Below are positions 13,385-22,900 of a DNA stretch of 64,000 nt, piece by piece. The stretch spans positions 1,116,001-1,180,000 of the forward strand of contig BDSI01000007.1 in the NCBI GenBank assembly GCA_003117195.1, given 5' to 3'. A program made the translations under genes and the position numbers. Positions within the stretch are counted from its first letter, which is position 1; every line of letters begins with the position of its first letter. Source of the stretch: Eudorina sp. 2006-703-Eu-15 (lineage: Eukaryota > Chlorophyta > Chlorophyceae > Chlamydomonadales > Volvocaceae). The notes below the pieces were generated by a model. It did not search any database. It worked only from the letters and a program-made list of their open reading frames with translations, and was not told where the DNA came from.

Positions 13385-16300
13385 CCTGAGCTGCCAGTGC
13401 CCTGCAGGAGGAGCCCTGAGCTGGCGTGCGGTCCGGCCGCCGCGGCCGTGGCGGCGGCCGCCATGGCGGCGGCCACGGCGTTCTGAGGGGTGTGCAGCAC
13501 CCCCCGCGGACACCGCGGCGGCTGCGCGTGCGAGGGCGGCGGGCGGTGGATGACCTGTATGACTTCGCGAGGAGGGGCCAGGCTGGACCCGGCGGCGGTG
13601 GCTGCGGCGCCGCCGACATATGCCTGTCGGGCTCCAGGGGCCGGCGAGGTGGCCGGGGCCGCCGGCACTGGACACGGGGGCCGGGAGGGGCCGGGGAGGT
13701 TAGTTAGGTTATTTTGGCTAGTTAGTTAGGCGGGGAGATTGGTGGGCACACTGAAGCTGCGCTGCTGCCAGAGCGCAACGGTCCGATGAGGGGGACGGAG
13801 GGACGGGGTACAAGGCAGGGCGCGTGGGTGGGCGAATGGGGGAGGCCGGGGCTGCACGATGGGGGAGGAGCGGAGAACAGATCAGTTGGTGGATGGTGAG
13901 GAGGGCTGATGGCGCAGGACAAGAATGAGGGACGAGGGGAGCTGCTGATGGTGCTGGTTGTGGTGCTGGGTCGTAGTGCTGGTTGTGGCGCCGTCCTTCA
14001 CGTGCAAGGAAGGGCAGGTGCTCACCGGGGGCCTCGCCCGCTGGGTTCGCAAAGTACGAGGGCAGCTGGTACGACACGGGCAGCGGGTTGACCGGCTCGC
14101 CGTTCGGACCCACGGGTCGGATGCCCGGCAGCGGCGACGTCTCGCCGAAGTGCAGGAAGTTGAGGGGCAGCTGCACCACCTCCAGTGGCCCGGCGGGGTC
14201 CCGGTCGTAGCGCAGCTGCGGGGGACGGGACGGATCAGGGTGGATCGCGGGGGGAAGGGGCATGGATTGGGGAACCGATCCCCCCGCGGGGGGAAGGGGC
14301 GGGGGCGGTAAGAAAATGGGTTGCGGGGGCGGTAAGGAAATGGGTTGGGGGTCCGGTAAGGAAATGGGTACGATAGAATCAAACTAGAGCAAAGGGGTCG
14401 AGGGGCATGGGCGTACGCGTGCGGCCAGCCAGCGAGCTCGAAGGAAGCCGCCGCGATCCAAGGACCAAATTTCCCAAGCGGCGTCTGTTGGGGCTGGTGT
14501 GTGAGGGGGCGCGAGAGGTCACTCTTCCGTGACCGCCCGCGCCCGAGAGCATCTAAGATCTTGCGGACAGCGAAGACAGCACCGCCGGCTCCCCGCCTAC
14601 TTATGAGTGTTTGAGAGGGGGCTCCGTGACGCGATCACCCACCCCGACTTTCCAAACCCTACCAATTTCCTACACCCCGCCTCCCCAAAGCCCCACCCAA
14701 ACCCCGACGTGCTCGCCCCTGTCGGTGTTTACCACCCGGCGCGCACCTCGTGCTCGCCGCTCGCAGCACTGTACGACGTGAGGGTGGCGGGCTGCCAGGT
14801 GCCGTACAGGTGATGCGGGTGCGACAGGAACTCGCTAAAGTGGTAGACCCACAGGCGGCGGCCCACCAGCGCGGCGCCGCCGGCCTCCTCAGCCCGCTGC
14901 CGCACCTTGTCCAGGAAGGGGTGCTGCGCGGGGTGCGGTGCGATGCAGTGCGGGTAGGGTTGGGCAGGTGCGGGTATGAGAGTGTTTAGAGGAGAGACCC
15001 GCCCGACCCAAACCATGTGAGTGTGCGTACAGGAAATTGGGCTGAAACATTCATACTGCGCTGCTGCCAAAGGCGTGGGGGTAGCTTGTCACACCGCAGT
15101 CTCATGCACCTCAGCCTCACCTCCTCCGCGGCCTCCAACGAGTCCCCGCACCGCAGCGAGCCCCAGACCTTCTGCTTCAGCGACTCCATATCCGCCACGC
15201 GCACCCGCGCCTTTCTCCGCGCCGACCTCCCGCCGCCCTCTCCTCCTCCTCCTCCAACGCCGCCCCCGCCCCCGCCCCCGCCGCTGCCGCGCCCCTCCGT
15301 CTCCGCGTCCGAGGCGGACGGCGTGTTCAGCTCGTCCAGCCCGTCTGCGTCCCCCTCGGCGCCCCGCGCGTGCATGTAGAAATGCGTGAGGGGCATGTAG
15401 CCGGGCAGCAGCTGGGAGGCGCACTCGCTGCACAGACAGCGCACCAGCAGCAGCTCCGGATCCGAGGTGCGGCCTGTGTGGGGCCGAGGCCGCGGCGGGG
15501 TGGGCCGCGGCGGGTCGGGGTGGGCCGCGGCGGGTCGGGGTGGGCCGCGGCGGGGTGTACAGGAAATTGGCCGAGGCGGGGTGGGGTAGGGTACAGGACA
15601 TTTGTAGAAGACATATCCCCCGGGTGAGGTGGGTGGGTAGGGGTAAGGGTGACTGAGGCATCGTGCAGGGCGGGTAACGAGGATGAAGCGCGGGGTTGGC
15701 AGTCGGGGGCTGGGTGAGCGCCTGGGCAGGGGAGCCGGTGGCGCTGGATGTGGGTCGGGCTGCGCTGGAGGGCACGAATACATCGGGCTCCCCACCGCCG
15801 CGCAGTATGAATATGCCCACCCCTTTCCTAGACCCTAACCCCTCCCCCACCGCCCAGCCCGCACCTCCCAGCATCTGCGCCCTCAGCCGGCCGCACGCCA
15901 GGAAGAGCTGCGGCAGCCAGGTGGCCGCCCTCAGCAGCGACAGCAGCAGCGGCACGGGGCTGTTGTCCGACCCGGACAGACTCTGCGGAGGGAACTGCGG
16001 AGGGGGGGATCCGGAAGGGGGGAGGCGCCGGCCGCACGGAGGTGGTTGGGGAAGGGAGGGAGAGGGGGGTATAGGACATTGGTAGACATATTCAAACTGC
16101 GCTGCTGCTGCCAGAGCAAAGGTTCGGTGAAGATCCAACTGTACCGGGAGGGAGTTTGAGCAGACGGGGAGCAAGAACGAAGACAAGCCCAGCACAATAT
16201 CAACCTCCAGATTCAACTCCCCAAAGCCGGCTGAGCCTCCCCCCAAGCCAGCCCCCTCGCTGACTGCTATGAGGCGATGGCGATGCCCCCAGCAACACCC

Positions 16301-19300
16301 CTCTCCAAGGACCGCGCAGAGCAGGGCGGACTGAACCCACGAGGTCGGTACTGTGGGTGCCGCCCCCGGGCCCCCCTGGCGCCCTAGGGGAACCTTCCCC
16401 GGCCCCCCCCCCCCCCACGTCGCGCGTGCAGCCACCAGCTGCGGCTCCAAGGGAGTCAGAGCGAGAAACGGCCCCAAGAGGATCAACCCTCCGCGAACCT
16501 TGTTCTTCGCTTACCCCCCCCCCCTCCCCTCCCTTTCAGGCCCACACGGCACCCAAACGAGAGGCCTCACACCCTGGGCACCCCAACCCCTGCCCAGGAA
16601 CTCCCTGCCACATGGCTTCGCCGTTAGGGAGAGGCCGTCCATGAAATGCTGTTTCTGTGTTGCTGTGTGACCAGCAAGCAAAAACGGGGGCCGGGTGTCC
16701 TGCCCGTCCGCGCTTCGCTGGGCAGCGCGTCATCTCCCACCCCGCGCGCGCGCGCGCGCGGCCCCAGCACCCAGCGCCGGAGCGCCGCCTCCCGAGCCGC
16801 CGACTGGCGAGGGCGCTCTGTGCGGTATGGGCCCCCAGACCTAGCCGATCCCAGCCGCTCTCCAGCTGGCAATCAATGCACCCTTCTCATCGCGCCCGGG
16901 TTTCGGGAGCCCCAACCCACGGCCCGTCCCCCCCCCCGACACGTGGGCCCGCCCCCACCTGCAGGATGCGCGCGGGCGTCAGCGGCGGATGGTACACCAG
17001 CGGCTGCTTCCGCTTTTTCGGCTTCGCCCCCGCTGTCTTGTCCCCGTGCGGGTGCTGCGGCGGCAGGACGCGCTGCGGGTGCTGGCGCTGCTGGTGGAGG
17101 TGGTGGTGATCATCTTGTTGGGGGTGGGGCTGCGGGTGCTGCCGCCTGGAGTCCTGCTGCCGCTGCTGATGGAGCTGCTGCGGGTGCTGCTGCGGGTGCT
17201 GGGAGTGCGGATGCGGGTGACTTGGCCGTGCCGACGGCGGGGAGACGCTTCGCGGCTCCCCATGTGTGTTGTGTGCCGCCGAGTGCTTCGACGGAAGCAG
17301 CTGTGCGTGGTGGGGTGGGGCGGCCTGCTGCTGCGCCTGTGGCTCCTGTCCGTGCAGTGCAGATGGGTGCGGCTGGGATGGATTGGACTGCTGCTGCTGC
17401 TGGGGTCGCGATTGTGCTGGCGGTTGCGCCGGTCGGGGCTCTCGACCCTGCTGCTGCTGCTGGGCTTCTGTGGGTAGTGGCTGCTGGTTCTCCTGCGCGT
17501 GCCCGCTCCCCGCTTGCGGCGCCGGCTCGCTCCCCGCCGCTGGCCCCGTCGCTGGCCCCGCCGCAGCCGAAGCTGCGGCCGAGTTCGGCGCCTGCTGCTG
17601 CTGCTGGTGCGGCTGCGGCTTGCTGCGTTGCCGCTGTATCTGGAGGTGTGGCTGGGGGGCCTGGGGCGCTTTGGAGGGCTGCTGTTGCAGCCCTGACCCG
17701 GAGCCGCCGGCCGCCGCCGCCCGCCGCCCCGTCACGGGCAGCAGTGCTGCTCGGTTGGCCTGTTGGCGGGACACGAGCAGGGGCCACCCCCACGCCGCAA
17801 TCAAGTCGCTCCTTGTCATCTTTCTCCGCCCAGATGCCCAACAACCCAGGCAACACACGCTTTGCTTTTACGTGTTCCCCGTCAAGATGATCGAGATCGG
17901 GCTGGCCATCGGTTTTGGTGGCTGGGCATGTGACATCGATGTGCCCGTCGTCGGTTCCCAGGTGCCGGTCCCGCACCGGTGCGCCGCGTGCTTCCGTTGC
18001 TTCCCGTGCCCGCCGCAGGTCTCCCTTCCCCCCAACCCGGGCTGGGTGTTTAGAAATGCAACCCGCCCGCCCGCCCGGGCTGGGTGTGTCTGGGCAGTTT
18101 CTTTTCAACCCCCAACCCCAGTCCGCAGTCGCAAGTCCGCACTTGCATGATGCCAACCGCAAACCAAACTGAGCCGCCCGGCGCTTGCCAGGTTGAGTCC
18201 GGGCTGAAGCGATCGGCCCTGGCGGGCTCCCCGCCGGCCGCCGGTTCCCTGGATCGCCGTCCCGACCCGGCCCCCCGGCGCTTGCACAGGAGGAGCCCTG
18301 TAGGACCGGGCTAAACGGTCCGAGGTAACGCGTCTATGCGGGGCCCGCCGTCACGTTTCCCCCTCCCCCCGTTACCCCGGCCCCGCGCCGCCCAAAAAGC
18401 CGCACCGGGTCCTGCGCCGCCGCCCACAGCGCCGCCACGTTGCGCGTCTCCCACAGGTCACTCCACTGCGCGAGGACGCTCCTCGCGCTCTTGTGCACGT
18501 CGTGGTCCTCCGCGTTGTACGTGAAGGCGTTCTCACACATCTTCCGCACGGCCGCATCGACCTAGTGGTAGGGGAGGGGTTGGGGAGTCTAGGGGCAGCC
18601 GATCCGATGGCAGTGCGATGGCGGCTGTGCGCGCATCCGACAGGCGTGTGTGTCTGCATGAGTTCGTGTGTGTGTGCAAAAAAGAGTTGTGCGTGTGTGT
18701 GTGTGTGTCCTCATCGGCCCCGGCAGGCCAGCCGCCACTCCGTCCGTTCCGCAGGGCTGACCAGCAAGGCTAGGGCAGCGTTTCGGGTGTTCCAGGGGTT
18801 TGTTCCATTGTGCGGAGGCCACTGAGGGCAGGGTGGTGTGGATGTGAGGGCCCCCAGGGTGCTGGCCGGCTGGGGCGGCCAAGCTGGCGGCTGCCGCCGC
18901 CGCCGCCGCCACGCCACGTGGCGGGCAGCCGAGTCCGCCACGCCGGCCCTCACGTGCGATGCCGACCCACCTCAAGCGGGGATTTGTATTTTGAATTCTC
19001 GAGGCGGGTTTTGATGGTCAGCAGGTCCTGCGGGTCCTTGATGACCGCGTAGTAGTTGGGGGCTCCGTGCTTCTCCTCGTCCACCGGCTCCTGCGCACGC
19101 CGAGCAGCCAGGCGCGGAGGCAGGTGCAGTTGGGCATTGAGACAAGCCGCAGAGGCTGTGTTCGATGGGTGCCAGCTGGCCGGCCTCACCCTGAAACACC
19201 AGGATGTCGGGCCTTGCCATATGGCATAAAGTGCGCCCTTGCAAGCCCGCCAGGCCCTGTCCTCCAGCTCCGCCTGAAGTTGAACCAGCAAACCAGTCAA

Positions 19301-19455
19301 GTCAGTTCAAGGGGGCAAGAAAACGCATATGTCTGTCGCGATGGGCATAGAATAGCTGGACGGAAACTGTGCAAAACCTGGGGCCAACTTAACATGGCCT
19401 CTGAACATCTACCTTGTCGCTTTTCGTCATCGCAGCTCTTGGAAGTGTTATTCAT
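8390..19455 (-). CDS. Bromodomain protein, 16 exons, about 1539 aa
   Basis: All 16 exons agree in phase: 19455-19378, 19273-19190, 19090-18971, 18561-18376, 17759-16959, 15982-15865, 15473-15121, 14923-14747, 14215-14026, 13667-12596, 12162-12036, 11627-11193, 10653-10393, 9832-9344, 8967-8890 and 8440-8390. A bromodomain spans about residues 27-140: helix Z (RAWRACKGALYAIWQ), ZA loop (FREPVDEEKHGAPNYYAVIK, then DPQDLLTIKTRLENSKY), and CENAFTYN with the acetyl-lysine-binding Asn near 110. The usual WPF shelf is replaced by TSWCF. Residues 157-423 are Gln/His/Pro-rich. Later come a small Cys pair (RCLCSECA), a conserved-looking block (PLEVVQLPLNFLHFGETS), an acidic IVIDDDDD, poly-Gln/Ala/Gly runs and a helical C-terminus (IRDTFEDLRREAARCV). 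It probably reads acetylated chromatin in the nucleus. No second enzymatic domain was recognised. Exon 1 and the 18376 donor are the least certain boundaries; CAG|gttttg at exon 1 is a weak donor. Confidence 0.85.
9265..9300 (+). repeat. Second intronic repeat motif
   Basis: GGCGGGCGGGTTGCAATTCT followed by AAACACACAC, inside the 9343-8968 intron. The same string recurs near 26458 and, inverted and degenerate, near 18045. Confidence 0.7.
9979..10022 (+). repeat. Intron-end repeat copy
   Basis: GAAATTGGTAGACATATCTG, then AACTGCGGCGCTGCCAGAGC, in the 10392-9833 intron, about 146 bp from its 3' splice site and antisense to the gene. Confidence 0.8.
11647..11764 (+). repeat. Direct repeat of about 46 bp, two copies 71 bp apart
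   Basis: GAGCCGCGGGACATGTTCGT, then TGCTCCCCTCCCGGGAG, occurs twice with one substitution (GCGGAA versus GTGGAA), inside the 12035-11628 intron of the bromodomain gene. Confidence 0.8.
13735..13775 (+). repeat. Intron-end repeat copy
   Basis: GAGATTGGTGGGCACACTGA, then AGCTGCGCTGCTGCCAGAGC, in the 14025-13668 intron, about 67 bp inside the 3' splice site and antisense. Confidence 0.8.
14659..14680 (-). repeat. Intron-end repeat, sense copy at a 5' splice site
   Basis: CTACCAATTTCCTACACCCC on the plus strand is the reverse complement of the GGTGTAGGAAATTGGTAG half-element. It lies 66-87 bp inside the 5' splice site (14746) of a minus-strand intron, so it is in sense orientation. Confidence 0.65.
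15027..15072 (+). repeat. Intron-end repeat copy
   Basis: GTACAGGAAATTGGGCTGAA, then ACATTCATACTGCGCTGCTG, then CCAAAGGC, filling much of the 197-bp intron 15120-14924 and antisense to the gene. Confidence 0.8.
15481..15555 (+). repeat. Short GC-rich tandem repeat
   Basis: Units of GGCCGCGGCGGGTCGGGGT are repeated about three times just inside the 3' end of an intron of the bromodomain gene, next to an intron-end repeat. Confidence 0.6.
15556..15620 (+). repeat. Intron-end repeat, two overlapping partial copies
   Basis: GTACAGGAAATTGGCCGAGG is followed 20 bp later by GTACAGGACATTTGTAGAAG and ACATATCCCC. It lies 80-145 bp from the 3' splice site of the 15864-15474 intron, antisense. Confidence 0.7.
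16068..16122 (+). repeat. Intron-end repeat, best-preserved copy
   Basis: GTATAGGACATTGGTAGACA, then TATTCAAACTGCGCTGCTGC, then TGCCAGAGC, about 85 bp inside the 3' splice site of the 16958-15983 intron, antisense to the gene. Confidence 0.85.
18040..18078 (-). repeat. Second intronic repeat motif, inverted copy
   Basis: GTGTTTAGAAATGCAACCCG, then CCCGCCCGCC, is the inverse of the GGCGGGCGGGTTGCAATTCT motif at 9265 and 26458, in the 18375-17760 intron. Confidence 0.6.
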
Positions 19456-19926
19456 GGCATACTGAAGACGGGGCAATCGCCCACTTCCCCCTGAAGAGCT
19501 CAAACTTTGATACCGCAAGGCGGCTAATACGGTGATAGTGCATTCAATATTTTTGTAAAGGCAAACTGATGGAAGGCCGATCGAGGCACGGCACGACGAG
19601 TCATTCGCGCCATTTGATTGACCCTTCACGACGAGACGCAGGCATTCCCGATAACCGTAAACGCGGTATATCGCAGTAACGTTTGTTATTCTGATGAGAT
19701 ATTGTTTTACGAAACACTTCAAGTGAGGCATTCACGATTGACGCCTAACTGACGGTTGTGGCCAGGGCTTGGGCCAGGCATTTCTATTTGTATGCATAGT
19801 CTCAAGGCAGGGAGCTCGCAGCGAAGTTCTCGTTGCGCCCCGTCCTCCAGCCACTCGACACAAATTCGAGTGCGTCAGCCGTCAGAGCCGCCGACACCAA
19901 GCCCCAATTTCCGGCATCCAAACGCA
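19456..19926. promoter_or_regulatory. Divergent promoter between bromodomain gene and UMPS
   Basis: The two predicted start codons (19455 minus, 19927 plus) are 471 bp apart and face away from each other. The stretch is less GC-rich than the flanking exons. No individual box could be assigned with confidence. Confidence 0.5.
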
Positions 19927-22900
19927 ATGGTCCTAGGGTTGAAAACCATCGCTGGATTCGTCTCCAGGCCGTTTCGTCGCGGCCCCAGCTCGCGCTTGGA
20001 GGCGACATCTGTAAGCAAGCGCACCATGCCTTTGGCGAGGCTGCTGGGACCTGCCGACGGTCCTCGATTGATAATCGCACAGAATAATATTAATGATTTG
20101 TTTCGTATGTGGTTTCGCAGCGCGAGCCAATGACACAGGCTGAAATTGAGGACCTTGTCCTCAAGCTAAACAAGATCGAGGTACGTTCAAGGACGGTCAC
20201 ATACATGGAAAGGGGGGATGAAACCACTCTTCAACAACAAGCTGGGGGGTTGTTGTTAGGTGTCTGCACCCGTGGTATAGAATACCTTGCGGTGCGTGCC
20301 TGCCCCGGGCTCAACCACGCCCTTCCCCTTCACCACAGGCTGTGAAATTCGGCGAGTTCAAGCTCAAAAGCGGACTCATTTCGCCTGTGTACGTGGACCT
20401 CCGCGTCATCGTGTCGTACCCTGACGTCCTGGAGCAGGTCAGTCAAGCTGTTTGTTGACATCCAGGCCAGCTGGCAACACGGGACCCCCAGGCGCAACCA
20501 GGTGGTTCTTGGACGCGTTCAGAGCGCCCCCCAGCCCAGCCCACGTCTGCGGGATGAATCACTTGCTGGAATGATCAGTCCCTCTGGTCCCCGAATGATC
20601 TGGATAGGTCCCCGAATGATCTGGATAGGTCCCCGAATTAGACGCGTCCACGGGTCCGTATCCGCAGTGCCGGGGGCACCTTGCGGGGGCAGTAGCCCCA
20701 GCGTCAAGCTGAGGAGGGATGCGGGTATCCAGCCAGGCGATGGGATACACTCCTGGACACCACGGGGTTCTGTTCTGCCTGCCTGATAACGCTCCTGGAA
20801 TCGCAGTCCTCCCTCCATCGCTCTCCTCCCTCCCTGATTCACCCCCTAATCGTGGAGGGAGAGTTGGGAGGAGAGGGAGGGAGGACAGAGAGGACAGGGA
20901 GGGCGGACTCCTCGCAGTGAGCCACCTCGCCGTGCACCCTCATTGTGGGCCGATCAGACCGAGGGGAGGACCACTCGGCGTCGCCACGGAGGGATATGGG
21001 CCCGCGCCATCACCAGCAGCAGCACCTGCAGCAGCGGCAGCACCCCAGGCCAGCTGCACCCTTGCTGACCCACATCACGGCCGGGGTGCCGCACACTCAG
21101 CGGGACGCGTCGTCACAGAACGTAACTCCTCATTCCACGGCGTGGTGACCCGTACCTCTCTCACGCATCCCGCCCCTTCCCCCGGCCCCGCATTAGCACG
21201 CGTCTCCTGGCATGTTGTGGCCCTCCCAACCCCAGCCGCTCTCGACCCAGATCGCCATTCCCGCATGGGAGGCCGGCCCACATCGTTGCTCAGCCCCCCG
21301 ACCCGACCCGCTGTCCCCAATGGCTCACAGGTCTCCCGCATGATGTGGAATGCCGTGCGGGGATGCCAGTACGACATCATCTGCGGTGTGCCGTACACGG
21401 CCCTCCCGATCGCCACCTGCATGTCCCTGGGCTTTGGCGAGGCCATGGTGATGCGCCGCAAGGTGGGGTGGGCTCCAGGGGGGGAGGGAGGGGAATCGGA
21501 CATTGGTTGACACTCTCAAGCTGCGCTGGTGCCAGAGCGATGGTACGACGGGTCCAGGGAGGGAGGGAAATCGGACATTGGCAGATGTGGTGCAGCCAGG
21601 GGAGGAGGGGGAGGAGGGGGAGGGCGCCACCCCATCCGCCCTGAGGTGTCCCTGCTCGGGTGCCTCTTATGGAGGCGTCTTCCCATGGACTTCCACCGTC
21701 CTGGTCACCTGACCATACCATCGTTCCTCGCTTGCTCTCTTTCTCGCTTTCCCCCGGGGGAAACCGACTCGCCGCGCTTTTACAATACTCAAAACCATGC
21801 TACCTGTGGTACGGCGTCCCTCCCTTGCCCTGCCCAGTCCGCGCGGCGACTAGCACCTTTCCGCGGTGCCAGCACACCAACTGAGGTTTGGCCTTCCGGT
21901 TCGCACCCGCCCAGCCCCGCCCGTGCACCCCCTCCTCCCCCCCCAGCAGCGCAGTTTGAACATGTCTACCAATGTCCTATACCCCCCCCCTCCCTCCCCG
22001 ACTCGACCCGGGCTTCTCCCCGCGTGCAGGAGGTGAAGGACTACGGCACCAAGAAGGCCATCGAGGGCGCCTATAAGGCGGGTCAGCGGTGCCTCATCGT
22101 GGAGGACTTGGTCACCAGCGGGGCCTCGGTGCTAGAGACACTGGACCCGCTCAAGGTGAGGGAGGGGAGGGGAAAGGGGAGGGGGGTACAGGAAATTGGT
22201 GGACGTATCCAAACTGCGCTGCTGCCAGAGCAAAAGTCCGGGGAAAGGGGAGGGCCCACCCCTCGGTTTCGCTGGCTTTTATTGACAAAAAGGAGCACGA
22301 CGTTAGCAATTGGGGCGTGAGGTGGGGTGGAGTTTGGGAAATTGGTAGGCGTGTTCATACTGCGTCCTGCGCTGCTGCCAGAGCGAAGTAAGTCCGGTGG
22401 AGAATGGACTGCGCCAGGATCGGGCGGGAGGGGGTCGGATGACGGGGTCGGGTGCAGGGTCAGATTGGCGGCGCTGTGTTCAGCTGGACCCAGCTGAAAC
22501 CGCCTTTGGCGGGTCGGACCCCCCCTCCCCCTCATGTCAATAGCGACAGCGAAACCGCGGAAAGTCACCGAACCCACCCACCCCCTTCTTGGGCTTGGCC
22601 CCTGTGTTGCCGGGACCCCTTCCATATGGGGGCCCGGGGCGGGTCTCTCCTCCCCCCGTGGAGTAACAGCTTGCACCGAACCTCTGCTCGGACAGTCTGC
22701 CTTGTCCTCTGGTCTGCCCCGGCCATTATGTCAGCGCGGTCTATACCTGCCACTTCTCCAGCCCTCCCCTGCGAAATCTTTTCCACCGCCCTCACTCCGT
22801 GCGGCCCCCACCCGTCCTCCCCCCCTCCCTTAGTAACCTCCCAGTTCGGCTATATCCCCGCCCTCCTCACCCTCCCCTCCACCATTTTCCTATACCCCTC

